A stretch of DNA of 64,000 nucleotides from Neolewinella antarctica (GCF_011927835.1 NZ_JAATJH010000002.1:575915-639914); one strand, 5' to 3'. Positions 28,383 to 37,502 are shown, counted from the stretch's first letter. The notes: a model not told the origin generated them from the letters alone. Translations and numbers: made by a program.

Positions 28383-28409
28383 TCGGTAAATTTATGCAAT
28401 GGTGCGCGG

Positions 28410-28427
28410 TCCCGATAGCTATCGGGA
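28410..28427. repeat. Perfect 18-bp palindrome TCCCGATAGCTATCGGGA
   Basis: Third copy of the palindrome at 4966 and 9761. It lies between the divergent aminotransferase gene and the small plus-strand gene at 28521. Confidence 0.75.
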
Positions 28428-28520
28428 GTGCCGGGTGACGGGGAAAGAAGCAAAGTGGGTCGGGCGAACATGCCGTATTTACGGCCGGTTCCAATGCTAC
28501 ACAAAATACGTATTTAGCCC

Positions 28521-28856
28521 ATGGCCATCCACCAAGACAACCCCTACGCCACCCTCACCGAAGCCATCGCCCAACTCAAGGCGGACGGCTACACCCACGA
28601 TTTTAACCAGCAGGGCAAGCACCTGGAGTGCAAAAAGCTCAGCAAAAACTTCCAGCCAGAGGACTTCACCATCACCCACACCTATCGCTTCGAAGGCATG
28701 AGCAGCACCGACGATAACTCCGTTCTCTACGGCATCGAAGCCGCCGACGGCACGAAGGGACAACTCGTCGATGCTTACGGCGTATACGCCGATTCGCTAT
28801 CTCCGGAAATGATCGAGAAGTTCCGCGTGCAGTACGACGACCCGGGTAAACTCTAG
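28521..28856 (+). CDS. Small conserved Bacteroidota protein (often mislabelled PRPP synthetase)
   Basis: A 111-residue soluble acidic protein. The pattern YATLTEAIAQLKADGYTHDF, CKKLSKNFQPEDFTI, YRFEGMSSTDDNSVLYGIEA and KGQLVDAYGVYADSLSPEMIEKF is, as I recall, that of a family in Bacteroidota that databases name phosphoribosylpyrophosphate synthetase. It has no PRPP-binding motif and is far too short to be that enzyme. Role unknown. A 12-bp inverted repeat (28935-28965) follows. Confidence 0.75.
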   Translation: MAIHQDNPYATLTEAIAQLKADGYTHDFNQQGKHLECKKLSKNFQPEDFTITHTYRFEGMSSTDDNSVLYGIEAADGTKGQLVDAYGVYADSLSPEMIEKFRVQYDDPGKL

Positions 28857-28934
28857 TTCGGTAGTTATACCCTGCGGGTTGGGTTTTCCCGAATAAACTT
28901 TGCACCCGCGTCCGCGCAAAGAAAAATGATCTGA

Positions 28935-29003
28935 GGTCTGTGGTCTTTATTGTAGACCACAGACCATTTACCCCAGACTAAAGCCTTCAGACCCAAGACC
29001 AAT
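28935..29003. repeat. GACCA/AGACC-rich tract with a perfect 12-bp hairpin
   Basis: GGTCTGTGGTCT (28935-28946) pairs perfectly with AGACCACAGACC (28954-28965) around 7 bases, and further AGACTAAAG/AGACCCAAGACC units follow. The tract resembles 2719-2785. The hairpin may also terminate the small upstream gene, though there is no long T-run. Confidence 0.6.
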
Positions 29004-29011
29004 CTAGTTCC

Positions 29012-29019
29012 TACCTTCG
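29012..29019 (+). promoter_or_regulatory. -7 box for the cation antiporter gene
   Basis: TACCTTCG, one base from TAnnTTTG, ending 8 bases before the ATG at 29028. The predicted mRNA leader is only a few bases. Confidence 0.5.
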
Positions 29020-29027
29020 CGCCGCAT

Positions 29028-29957
29028 ATGGAATTACTCATACAGGTCGGCATCTTCGTCGTCAGCATTGCCGCCCTACTCTGGGCCAGCGACCGTTTCG
29101 TGGAGGCCGCCGAGCGCATCGGTTTGAGCTTCGGTATTTCGCCGTTCATCATCGGCGTGACCATTGTTGCCTTTGGCACTTCCTTGCCGGAGCTGGCAAC
29201 CAGTATCGTTGCCGTGCTGAACGGGACGCCGGAGATCGTGATCGGCGCCGTCGTGGGCTCGAACATCACCAACATCGCGCTGGTGCTGGGCCTGACGGCC
29301 GTCGTCGTGAAGAACATCGACCTGGAGTACAACCTCTGGCACATCGATATTCCCTTCCTCTGGGGAAGTGCCTTCCTGCTCTACTTTGCGGTTTCCGACG
29401 GAAATCTATCCCTTTACGAGGCCTTTTTGTTCCTCGTCGGGATTTGTATTTTTCTGGCTTACAGCCTCAAGGACCAGGAGAAACCGGACAAAGAAGACCG
29501 CCCGACCGCCAACTGGAAAGATTACGTGCTCCTGATCGCCGGCGGTGCCATTGTGAGTCTTTCCGCCACGTTCGTCATTTCGGCCATCACGACCATTGCC
29601 GTCATTCTCAACATCGCCCCTACGGTGATCGCCCTTTCCGCCGTTGCCATCGGTACGAGCCTGCCGGAGGTCGCCGTTAGCCTCGCCGCCGCCCGCAAGG
29701 GGAAAGCATCCATTGCCGTCGGCAACGCCATTGGCTCCAACGTTTTCAACACGTTCATCGTCATGTCCATCCCGCGTTTCTTCGGCGAGTTGGTCATTCC
29801 GCAGGACGTGATCGACATCTACTTGCCCCTGATGATCGTGATGACGATCCTGCTCGGCGTGATGAGTAACAACCGTAAAATCACCCGCTGGGAAGGGATG
29901 GTGCTGTTGCTCTTCTTTGCCTGGTACTTCGGCGTGTTGTTCGAGAACGCGGGCTAA
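29028..29957 (+). CDS. Calcium/sodium antiporter, CaCA (YrbG-like) family
   Basis: A 309-residue inner-membrane exchanger with about ten helices and the two inverted alpha-repeats of the family: GVTIVAFGTSLPELATSIVA...GAVVGSNITNIALVLG (about 43-88) and AVAIGTSLPEVAVSLAA...GNAIGSNVFNTFIVM (about 204-245). The GTSLPE and GSN motifs that bind Ca2+ and Na+ are intact in both. It would export Ca2+ or another divalent cation in exchange for Na+ or H+. Length is normal for bacterial members. Confidence 0.93.
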   Translation: MELLIQVGIFVVSIAALLWASDRFVEAAERIGLSFGISPFIIGVTIVAFGTSLPELATSIVAVLNGTPEIVIGAVVGSNITNIALVLGLTAVVVKNIDLEYNLWHIDIPFLWGSAFLLYFAVSDGNLSLYEAFLFLVGICIFLAYSLKDQEKPDKEDRPTANWKDYVLLIAGGAIVSLSATFVISAITTIAVILNIAPTVIALSAVAIGTSLPEVAVSLAAARKGKASIAVGNAIGSNVFNTFIVMSIPRFFGELVIPQDVIDIYLPLMIVMTILLGVMSNNRKITRWEGMVLLLFFAWYFGVLFENAG

Positions 29958-30108
29958 GCATTCCATTTCTAAACGGGAACGACCCGGACCTTGTCACGCC
30001 GCTGACGGTAGTGGCGTAAACCGCCCGCTAAATCCGCCACGTAGCGTTGGCGGACACGGGTCTTTAACATTCTAACAAGGTCGTGACAGTGAAGGGCGGG
30101 GCAGATTT

Positions 30109-30116
30109 TACCTTTG
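30109..30116 (+). promoter_or_regulatory. -7 box for hemA
   Basis: TACCTTTG, a full consensus match, 28 bases before the hemA ATG. Confidence 0.55.
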
Positions 30117-30144
30117 CAGCGCAACAACACCCCGCCTGCCCTAG

Positions 30145-31359
30145 ATGCTCCAACATGTTCACGTACTTACCCTCACCCACCGCCACGCCAAACTGCGCGA
30201 CATCGGTGAGTTGGTAACCGCCTTCGAGGGGGACGGGCAGCTGGAGCAACGACTTGCGGCCTTACGGGGGAGTGGTTTGGTTGACGAGTTGTACTACATG
30301 GCTACCTGCAACCGCCTGTTGTTGCTCTTTACCACCAGACGGGAAGTTGATGCAGCCTTTCGACAGGCCCTCCTGGGCGACCGGACGATCGACGCCGTCG
30401 CCGCCATGCGTCACCTGCAGGGCAACAAGGCCATCTACCACCTCTTTGAGGTCGGTTCTTCCATCGACTCCCTCGTCGTTGGGGAGCGACAAATCCTCGG
30501 CCAGTTTCGCAAAGCGTACAAACAGAGTCGCAAGTGGGGGCTGATTGGCGACGATCTGCGCATCATTTGTGATCGAGTCAGCCTGGCCTCCAAAGATGTG
30601 TACAACAACACGCGGATCGGTGAAAAGGCAGTTTCGGTCGTTTCCTTGGCCATGCAGCAGATGCAGAAACACCACCCGAAGCCGGGTTCGCGCGTCCTGG
30701 TGATCGGGGCGGGGCAGACGAACGTGCTCGTTGCCAAATTTTTGAAACAGCAGGGGCTCGAGAGCGTAACCGTCGTCAACCGATCGCTCGACCGCGCGGA
30801 AGCCCTGGCGGCAAGCTTTTCCGGGGGCAAAGCCATTTCCCTCCATGATTTATCTTACTACGAAGAAGGTTTCGATGTGCTCGTGGCCTGTACCGGCTCC
30901 GCGGAACCCATCGTGACGCCGAAGCTCTTTCACTGGTTGCTCGCCGGCGACGACCCGGGGGGCAAGTTGGTCGTCGACCTCGGCGTCCCGTCGGACATCG
31001 CCGAAGAGACCGTGGAGCAGTACGATTTTTACTACGTGGGCATCGAGCAACTTCGCTCGCTGGCGGAGGAGAACATGAGTTTTCGGCGCGAGGAGATCAA
31101 GCGTTCCCACGGCCTGCTGCGCGTCCACCTCGAAGAAGTGGAAATTGCTTATCGCCAGCGACTACTGGAGCGGGCGCTTGCGCACTTGCCGGCCGAAATC
31201 AAGGCCGTCCGCCAGAACGCCGTCGACAAAATATTTGCCAAAGAAATCGCCGAGCTTGATCCCGAAGCCCGCGAACTCATGGACCGCATACTCACTTACA
31301 TGGAAAAACGCTGCATCGGTATTCCGATGAAAGCGGCCCGGGAGGCCATCCTGGGTTGA
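30145..31359 (+). CDS. hemA: Glutamyl-tRNA reductase
   Basis: A 404-residue NADPH enzyme that makes glutamate-1-semialdehyde from Glu-tRNA, the first step of C5-pathway tetrapyrrole synthesis. Motifs: the catalytic cysteine in YYMATCNRLLLL (about 49-60), VGSSIDSLVVGERQILGQFRKAY (about 106-128), NADPH-binding VLVIGAGQTN (about 182-191) and the C-terminal dimerisation helix. Its TGA overlaps the TTG of the following peptidase gene, though coupling may be incidental. No other haem gene is in the window. Confidence 0.93.
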   Translation: MLQHVHVLTLTHRHAKLRDIGELVTAFEGDGQLEQRLAALRGSGLVDELYYMATCNRLLLLFTTRREVDAAFRQALLGDRTIDAVAAMRHLQGNKAIYHLFEVGSSIDSLVVGERQILGQFRKAYKQSRKWGLIGDDLRIICDRVSLASKDVYNNTRIGEKAVSVVSLAMQQMQKHHPKPGSRVLVIGAGQTNVLVAKFLKQQGLESVTVVNRSLDRAEALAASFSGGKAISLHDLSYYEEGFDVLVACTGSAEPIVTPKLFHWLLAGDDPGGKLVVDLGVPSDIAEETVEQYDFYYVGIEQLRSLAEENMSFRREEIKRSHGLLRVHLEEVEIAYRQRLLERALAHLPAEIKAVRQNAVDKIFAKEIAELDPEARELMDRILTYMEKRCIGIPMKAAREAILG

Positions 31360-33065
31360 TCTCACCTCAATTTTTTGCCGTGCGGTATTCGCTCGCCTCG
31401 CTCATCTTCGTGCTGTCGACCACGGCCGCTTTTGCCCAGTTGGCTGCTCGCATTGCAACCGAAGCTTACGTCGCCCCCCTGCGTGGCCCCCTGCTCGTAA
31501 CGGGGACATTTGGCGAGTTACGCAGCGATCACTACCACGCGGGCTTAGACTTTCGGGCGAGCACCAGCACACCGGTTTATGCGGTGCGCGAAGGTTTTGT
31601 CAGCCGCATCATCGTGAGCCCCGGCGGCTACGGGCAGGCGATTTACGTCGATCACCCGGACGGTTACCGGAGTGTCTACGGCCACTTGGAGACCCTGGTG
31701 GGGGAACTGCTGGACACCGTGCGGGCGGCGCAGTTTGCGGAAGAGTCGTTTCGGCAGGACCTCAAATTCGACTCGCTCGCCTTTCCCGTCGCCCGGGGGC
31801 AGCGCATCGGGGCGGTGGGGAACCGGGGGCACAGCTTTGGCTCGCACCTACACTTCGAGCTGCGGGAGATTCTTGGGGACGTACCCGTCAATCCACTGCA
31901 GTTTGGCTTTTCAATTCCCGACCGGCGGGCACCGCAAATTCGTAGTCTCCGGATTTACGAGCTGGACGGGCGTGGGCACGAGATCACCGCAACAACCCAT
32001 AAGTCAGGGAGTAAGGACACCATTTTCGTGAGGACGCCCGACGTCGGCGTTGCCGTAAAAGCTTACGATCGCCAGGACGCGATGCCGAATTGGAACGGTA
32101 TCTACTCGGCCACGGTTTTCGTTGATTCGGTCCGCCAGTCGGGCATCGAGCACGCCCGTATTCCTTTTGGGGATACGCGCTACCTCAACGCGCAAACGGA
32201 TTACCGGGAGTGGCAAAAGGAGACGTCCTGGTTTCACCGCTTGTGGGCGCTGCCGCGGGTGCCGGGGTTGCGCGGGAGTGCCATGAACGATGGGCCAGCG
32301 CTCAAGCTCGTGACCAACCGACCGACTAATGTTGTAATCGAGGTGCGTGATTACGCCGGCAACGTGACGACGGAAAAAGCTACGTTGGTTTACCGGCCGG
32401 GAGACGAACCGGAGTTCACGCAACCGCATCAGTACTTTATTCCCGCGGGGGAGGAGAGCTTAATCGAGCGGGAGGGGTTCTCACTCTATTTCCCCGAAAA
32501 CGCGCTGTACGAAGATCTCTACCTGCGGTTTACGGTACTACCGGACGACTCGGCGGACCGGTACAGTGCCACTTACCTCGTGCACGACGCGCTGACGCCA
32601 CTGCACGGGCGTGCAAAAATCAGTATTCGGCCGACGAAGCCAGTCCCCGACGGGCTCAGGGAGCGGGTTTACCTTGGTCGCTGCGACGAAAAGGGCCAAT
32701 ACCACAGCCACGGTGGTAAGTGGACTGAAGCCGGCTCGCTGGAAACGACCCTCGGTAGCTTCGGCGACTACGCACTTTTTCTGGACACGATCCCGCCGAC
32801 CGTCCGCATCAATTCTTTTCCCCGCAACCTTAATCGTTACGCCGGTTTTAGTGTACTCATCACCGACGACGTGAGCGGTGGTGGATTGGCGTACCGGGGG
32901 ACGATCGACGGAAAGTGGATCTTTCTGGAATACGATGAGAAGAACGACAAATTGACCCATAACTTTAGCGAAGGTGCCCTCCGCCCCGGCAAGCATACCT
33001 TTGAACTCGAACTGACTGACGCCCGGGGGAACACGACCAACTGGAAACGTAAATTTACCCGCTAA
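31356..33065 (+). CDS. Exported M23 (LytM) family metallopeptidase
   Basis: A 569-residue periplasmic protein. A LytM domain follows the signal peptide, with zinc ligands in DHYHAGLDFRA (H..xxxD) and HLHFE and the GGYGQAIYVDHPDGYRSVYGHLE block between; all ligands are present, so it may cut peptidoglycan peptides. The remaining ~400 residues are beta-rich, with Ig-like segments. The TTG at 31356 overlaps the hemA stop; the GTG at 31380 (MRYSLASLIFVLSTTAAFAQ) gives a better signal peptide and may be the true start. Confidence 0.85.
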   Translation: MISPQFFAVRYSLASLIFVLSTTAAFAQLAARIATEAYVAPLRGPLLVTGTFGELRSDHYHAGLDFRASTSTPVYAVREGFVSRIIVSPGGYGQAIYVDHPDGYRSVYGHLETLVGELLDTVRAAQFAEESFRQDLKFDSLAFPVARGQRIGAVGNRGHSFGSHLHFELREILGDVPVNPLQFGFSIPDRRAPQIRSLRIYELDGRGHEITATTHKSGSKDTIFVRTPDVGVAVKAYDRQDAMPNWNGIYSATVFVDSVRQSGIEHARIPFGDTRYLNAQTDYREWQKETSWFHRLWALPRVPGLRGSAMNDGPALKLVTNRPTNVVIEVRDYAGNVTTEKATLVYRPGDEPEFTQPHQYFIPAGEESLIEREGFSLYFPENALYEDLYLRFTVLPDDSADRYSATYLVHDALTPLHGRAKISIRPTKPVPDGLRERVYLGRCDEKGQYHSHGGKWTEAGSLETTLGSFGDYALFLDTIPPTVRINSFPRNLNRYAGFSVLITDDVSGGGLAYRGTIDGKWIFLEYDEKNDKLTHNFSEGALRPGKHTFELELTDARGNTTNWKRKFTR

Positions 33066-33072
33066 GCCCCCT

Positions 33073-33531
33073 GTGACCATGTACCGACTATCTTCTAACG
33101 CAACGCTTTTCCTTAAACTATTTGTCCCGGTCTTCTGGACGACCATCCTCGCGGCGCTTACGATTGTCGCCTGGTTCGTAAGGGATAACCTTTTCGAGGG
33201 AAGTCTGCTTACCTCGTTCCGCTACGGCACGCTGTTCGCCCTCGTTCTCGCCGTCATCAGTTTCCTGGTGCTGCTGTGGCCGCTCAAACGGGTGGAGACG
33301 GACGGTGAAAAAGTCTACGTCAGCAATTATTTTCGGACGGCCTTTTACCGCTGGGATCAGGACGTAGAATCCTTTACTGAAACGCGCTTCCTTTTCTTCC
33401 GCTTCGCCACCATCCGCCTCAATGGCGTGGGTAGTTTCGGGCGCAAAATGCGCTTTCTCGTTGATAAGTCTTTGTTGGATAACTTTAAGGAGGAGTTGCC
33501 GGGTGTGCTCCCCCATAGCGAAGCGACTTAA
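33073..33531 (+). CDS. Small two-helix membrane protein with PH-like tail, function unknown
   Basis: A 152-residue protein with two adjacent membrane helices (about 14-34 and 47-70) and a cytosolic or periplasmic beta-rich C-terminal part (ETDGEKVYVSNYFRTAFYRWDQDVESFTETRFLFFRFATIRL) resembling bacterial PH-like domains; this is an impression, not an identification. GTG 33073 or ATG 33079 may start it. It lies 7 bases after the M23 gene and is probably in the same transcript. Confidence 0.65.
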   Translation: MTMYRLSSNATLFLKLFVPVFWTTILAALTIVAWFVRDNLFEGSLLTSFRYGTLFALVLAVISFLVLLWPLKRVETDGEKVYVSNYFRTAFYRWDQDVESFTETRFLFFRFATIRLNGVGSFGRKMRFLVDKSLLDNFKEELPGVLPHSEAT

Positions 33532-33573
33532 CGGAAACAGATGGTTTAGTATCACTAGATAACGCAATAAGTA

Positions 33574-33743
33574 GTCAGTTTCCTTCGGATGTATCTTCTA
33601 GAAACCGTTGCACAGCAGTAACTTCCTCAAGTTCAGTGTCATCCAAAAAACTAGTGGTGAGGATGTGTCAGTTCTCATCAGATGTATCTTCCAGCGGCCG
33701 TTGCGCAGTAATGGCTGCTGGAAGTTCATCGGATGTGTAACTG
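33574..33743. repeat. Imperfect direct repeat in a spacer
   Basis: GTCAGTTTCCTTCGGATGTA... at 33574 is repeated as GTCAGTTCTCATCAGATGTA... at 33668. Similarity runs about 45 bases through ATCTTC, CCGTTGC and CAGTAA. The second copy also holds a CTTCCAGC/GCTGGAAG hairpin. Nothing else is recognised in the spacer. Confidence 0.6.
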
Positions 33744-33754
33744 ACGGATAGTCC

Positions 33755-34639
33755 TCAAAAAGTCAACCCCAACCCAGCCACCCCGGCCCCGTCACCGTAC
33801 GACCCACCGATCGATAATTTACTCCGGTGCTTCCGCTGCCACCGCTTGTGGATGTGTGGCGTCATAATGCCAAAAAATGCACCGACCCCAAATCCCACTA
33901 CGGTATCGGAAGGAAAGTGTTTCAGCGCCTGTATGCGTTTGATGGCAACGTAAGCCGGCGGCAAACTAGCCAGACCGAAAGCCAGCGCCCGTTGCTTTCC
34001 GTTCCACTGCGGATTGTAGTCCGAAAGCACTTTGGCGAAAAAGAAAGTCCCCACGGCGGTAGTGCTTACGTGGCCGCTAAAGAAGCTATTGCGGTTATTG
34101 CCTAATTCGCGAATACTGTCATCTACGTCTTCGTAGTAAGCTACCGGCCGTGCCCGGTCGATGAACGTTGGCCCGAGCGGAGTGATGGCGTAGGTAAGGC
34201 TACTCAGCGCGTGGGTTTGTACGTACAGGGCGGTAATGTCGATCCAATCCTTCCGAATTTTTTTATCGAGAAAAAGCGTGAAGGGCAGGAGGATGGAGGC
34301 GTTAAAAAACACGTCGCTCGCGCTTTCGGCGTCTTCTCTCCGGTCAGCGTTGTCGGGGAAGGCCCAGCGGTCGAAACCCGCGACGTCATCACGGTCGAGG
34401 GACGCGAAGTCGACGACATCTTTGTCGCGCAGTTTATCGATCAGCGTGGTGGAAATAATCATTCCTCCAAGCCCGATTCCTCCGTCTATCCACGGGTTGA
34501 TGGCGTAAACCTTCTCTTCAGTTGGATTGTAGGCGCGAATGTCTTTTCTCTCTGCGAGCGGGATGCTTTGGGCTTGCATTGTGGAGATCAGGCAGCTAAA
34601 AAAAACGAAGGAGAGGAGAAGACCGTATGTTGGGCGCAT
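33755..34639 (-). CDS. PAP2-family phosphatase
   Basis: A 294-residue exported or membrane protein of the phosphatidic-acid phosphatase type 2 superfamily. Motifs in order: FIDRARPVAYY, SFFSGHVSTTAVG and RIQALKHFPSDTVVGFGVG, carrying the conserved RP, SGH and R...H..SD catalytic residues. It could dephosphorylate a lipid phosphate or undecaprenyl pyrophosphate. I chose the ATG at 34639 because a signal peptide (MRPTYGLLLSFVFFSCLISTMQAQ) begins there; an in-frame ATG at 34693 would add 18 polar residues in front. Confidence 0.85.
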   Translation of the reverse strand: MRPTYGLLLSFVFFSCLISTMQAQSIPLAERKDIRAYNPTEEKVYAINPWIDGGIGLGGMIISTTLIDKLRDKDVVDFASLDRDDVAGFDRWAFPDNADRREDAESASDVFFNASILLPFTLFLDKKIRKDWIDITALYVQTHALSSLTYAITPLGPTFIDRARPVAYYEDVDDSIRELGNNRNSFFSGHVSTTAVGTFFFAKVLSDYNPQWNGKQRALAFGLASLPPAYVAIKRIQALKHFPSDTVVGFGVGAFFGIMTPHIHKRWQRKHRSKLSIGGSYGDGAGVAGLGLTF

Positions 34640-34770
34640 TAGGCGGTTGCTTTTGTAGGAGTGCAACGCGCCCTGCTCATCCGTGTTTGCCACTGCTCGG
34701 CCGGTGACATGGTCCTACGCGACAAACATTAGCGGAGTAAACGGCTTATTATCCCCACAACACTACTTCA

Positions 34771-35853
34771 ATGAACGAACACACCTACGTAGCCATCATG
34801 GCCGGTGGCGTCGGCTCCCGCTTCTGGCCAGCCAGCCGGGAAGCTAAGCCCAAGCAGTTTCTGGACATCACCGGTGACGGGCGCAGCTTGCTCCGCATTA
34901 CCTTCGAACGCTTCCTCAAGGTCACTTCTGCCGACAAAATTTTTATCGTCACGAACGGAAAGTACCAGCAGCAAGTCCTGGAGCACCTGCCGGAAATCAC
35001 CGAGAACCAGATTCTGTGTGAACCCAGCAGGAACAATACCGGCCCCTGCGTTGCCTACACTGCCTTCAAATTGCGGGCCATCGACCCCGAGGCCAATATG
35101 GTCATCGCCCCGTCGGATGCGCTGATCATGAACGAAATGCTGTTCGCCGATAATATCAACAAGGCACTGAAGTACACGGCCGAAAACGATGCACTCTTAA
35201 CGCTCGGAATCGCCCCGGACGAGCCCCACACCGGCTACGGCTACATTCAGTTTCTCGGGGAGGGTGGCGCTGATGGTATTTACCCCGTCCAGCGCTTCAC
35301 CGAAAAGCCCGACCTGAAGGACGCGAAATCATTTCTGAAAAGTGGTGATTACCTCTGGAACGCCGGTATTTTCGTCTGGCGCGCCGAAACCGTCCTGAAA
35401 GCCTACGAGCAACACGCCGAAGAAATCTACGCGCTGCTTTCCCAGGGCATGAGTTGCTATAATACGGACAAGGAACAGGGTTTCATCGATGAGTTCTACC
35501 CCCAGACGCCGAGCATCTCTGTTGACTATGCCATCATGGAAAGCGCCAAGAACATTTTCACCATCCCCGCCCAGTTCGGTTGGTCCGATCTCGGTGCCTG
35601 GGGTGCGCTTTACGGAGAGAGCCCGAAGGACGATGCCGGCAACGTAATCCACGCCGAGAAGGTAGTGATCGACGACGTACACAACACGTACATCCGCGGC
35701 CCCAAGGACAAACTGATCGTTGTCGGTGGCGTCGATGACTTGCTCGTGATCGACGAAGGAGACGTGCTGGTCATCTACCCCCGCAGCCGCGAACAAGAGA
35801 TCAAGCAGCTGCGCAGCCGGGCGGGAGAAAAGTTTGGGGAGCGCTACGTTTAG
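34771..35853 (+). CDS. manC: Mannose-1-phosphate guanylyltransferase
   Basis: A 360-residue nucleotidyltransferase that makes GDP-mannose for glycans. The N-terminal signature is MAGGVGSRFWPASREAKPKQFLDI (about 10-33), followed by FIVTNGKY, NTGPCVAYTAFKLRA, VIAPSDALI and the FTEKPD/NAGIFVW blocks of the family. There is no C-terminal phosphomannose-isomerase domain, so it is the monofunctional type. It sits away from the polysaccharide locus at the right end of the window. A large hairpin follows. Confidence 0.92.
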   Translation: MNEHTYVAIMAGGVGSRFWPASREAKPKQFLDITGDGRSLLRITFERFLKVTSADKIFIVTNGKYQQQVLEHLPEITENQILCEPSRNNTGPCVAYTAFKLRAIDPEANMVIAPSDALIMNEMLFADNINKALKYTAENDALLTLGIAPDEPHTGYGYIQFLGEGGADGIYPVQRFTEKPDLKDAKSFLKSGDYLWNAGIFVWRAETVLKAYEQHAEEIYALLSQGMSCYNTDKEQGFIDEFYPQTPSISVDYAIMESAKNIFTIPAQFGWSDLGAWGALYGESPKDDAGNVIHAEKVVIDDVHNTYIRGPKDKLIVVGGVDDLLVIDEGDVLVIYPRSREQEIKQLRSRAGEKFGERYV

Positions 35854-35904
35854 AAGAAATAAACGGGGCGGAATTAACTTCGCTAAGGTTAAAGTTTGTT
35901 TATT

Positions 35905-35957
35905 GCCGTCGCATCCCGATCCGGTCACTAATGGTGGTCTAGGTGGGGTGCGACGGC
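35905..35957 (+). terminator. Long hairpin between manC and nhaD
   Basis: GCCGTCGCATCCC (35905-35917) pairs with GGGGTGCGACGGC (35945-35957), 13 pairs with one G-U, and the loop region can fold further. The sequence after it (TTAAATTTA) is only weakly T-rich and could also be a promoter box. It probably ends the manC transcript. Confidence 0.55.
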
Positions 35958-36019
35958 TTAAATTTACGCTGCCCGGCGGCGTATTACGATTTTGAACCGG
36001 TCGATCTAATTTTCCACCC

Positions 36020-36077
36020 AGCCGTTGACGCTAACTCGGCGCCTGATTTCAGGCTCCCCTGCCCCTGGTCAACGGCT
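36020..36077 (+). promoter_or_regulatory. Structured leader directly upstream of nhaD
   Basis: AGCCGTTGAC (36020-36029) pairs perfectly with GTCAACGGCT (36068-36077), enclosing a GCCTG-ATTT-CAGGC hairpin (36041-36054) and two unpaired purine/pyrimidine-rich sides. It ends 18 bases before the ATG of the Na+/H+ antiporter, a position and size that fit a cis-regulatory RNA. I cannot match it to a known riboswitch. Confidence 0.5.
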
Positions 36078-36095
36078 AATGCTATCCTTCCCCGC

Positions 36096-37502
36096 ATGTT
36101 ACTATACGCCGTAATTGCCTGTTTCGTAATCGGATATATCGCCATCGTTTTCGAGCACCCGCTCCGCCTCGATAAAACTGTTCCCGCGCTACTGATGGGC
36201 GCCGTCTGTTGGGCGCTAATTAGCCTTGGCTTCCACAATGGCGCGCTCGACATCGTCGACGGCCACGAGCACTTGTTCAAAGGTGCCGACATGTTGCTCC
36301 ACGACGGCGCTGCCTTCGAAGAAGCGGAAGAGGGGTTCATGGCCAATCTCTTGCACCACCTCGGCAAAACGGCCGAAATCCTGATCTTCCTGATCGGCGC
36401 CATGACCATTGTCGAAATTGTGGACCTGCACCGGGGCTTCGACATTCTCAAGGGCTACATCAACACCCGTTCCAAAAGTAAACTGCTCTGGATCGTCGGC
36501 ATCCTTGGGTTTATTCTTTCCGCCATTATTGACAACCTGACGGCCACGATCGTACTGGTGACGCTCCTGCGGAAGCTCGTCCCGGACCGCGAAACGCGGC
36601 TCTGGTACGTAGCCCTCATCGTCATTGCCGCCAACGCCGGTGGCGCCTGGTCGCCGATCGGTGACGTGACCACGACGATGCTCTGGATCGGTCAGCGCGT
36701 GAGCACCGGTGGACTGATGGAATACCTGATCGTTCCTTCCCTGGTCTGTTTTATTGTCCCCTTCGTAATCGCTACCACTTCGATGAAGGCCTTTAAAGGA
36801 GATATTATGACGCCGGAGCTTGAGTCGGACGAAGGCGTCCCGGAAACGGAAGAGCGACTGCTCTCCAGCAAAACGATGCTGTTTCTAGGTTTGGGAATGA
36901 TCGTCTTCGTCCCGATCTTCAAAGTAGTAACCCACCTGCCCCCTTACCTCGGCATGATGCTTAGCCTCGGTGTCGTGTGGTTAGTTTCTGAGTACATCCA
37001 CCCGGAAGAAAACTTTACGGAAGAGCGCAAAGCAACTTACTCCGCCCACCGGGCGCTGAGTCGGATCGAGATGTCCTCCATTCTCTTTTTCCTCGGAATT
37101 TTGATGGCCGTCGCGGCGTTGGAGACGATCGCGATCGGTAATGTTGGTGCCCTACGCGCCATGGCCGAAGTACTGCAGGACGCCATTCCGAACCAGAACT
37201 GGGTAATCTTCATCCTCGGGTTCCTTTCCGCCATCATCGACAACGTGCCGCTCGTGGCCGCTTCGATGGGTATGTACAGCCTGGACAACTACGCCATCGA
37301 CGATACCCTCTGGCACTTCATCGCATACTCGGCCGGTACGGGCGGTTCGATGCTCATCATCGGTTCTGCCGCCGGCGTTGCCGCCATGGGAATGGAGAAG
37401 ATCGATTTCATCTGGTACCTCAAAAAGATTGCCTGGCTCGCCTTCGTTGGTTTCGCCGCCGGTGCCGCCGTGTTCATGGTCATCGAAACGTACCTGAAGT
37501 AG
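36096..37502 (+). CDS. nhaD: NhaD-type Na+/H+ antiporter
   Basis: A 468-residue inner-membrane antiporter of the NhaD/ArsB (IT) superfamily with about 11-12 helices. Typical segments include SAIIDNLTATIVLVTLL, IVIAANAGGAWSPIGDVTTTMLWI and the second-half counterpart SAIIDNVPLVAASMGM...AYSAGTGGSMLIIGSAAG. It would exchange Na+ or Li+ for protons, fitting a marine organism. I start at the ATG at 36096 (MLLYAVIACFVIGYIAIVF); earlier in-frame codons would translate through the structured leader. Confidence 0.9.
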   Translation: MLLYAVIACFVIGYIAIVFEHPLRLDKTVPALLMGAVCWALISLGFHNGALDIVDGHEHLFKGADMLLHDGAAFEEAEEGFMANLLHHLGKTAEILIFLIGAMTIVEIVDLHRGFDILKGYINTRSKSKLLWIVGILGFILSAIIDNLTATIVLVTLLRKLVPDRETRLWYVALIVIAANAGGAWSPIGDVTTTMLWIGQRVSTGGLMEYLIVPSLVCFIVPFVIATTSMKAFKGDIMTPELESDEGVPETEERLLSSKTMLFLGLGMIVFVPIFKVVTHLPPYLGMMLSLGVVWLVSEYIHPEENFTEERKATYSAHRALSRIEMSSILFFLGILMAVAALETIAIGNVGALRAMAEVLQDAIPNQNWVIFILGFLSAIIDNVPLVAASMGMYSLDNYAIDDTLWHFIAYSAGTGGSMLIIGSAAGVAAMGMEKIDFIWYLKKIAWLAFVGFAAGAAVFMVIETYLK

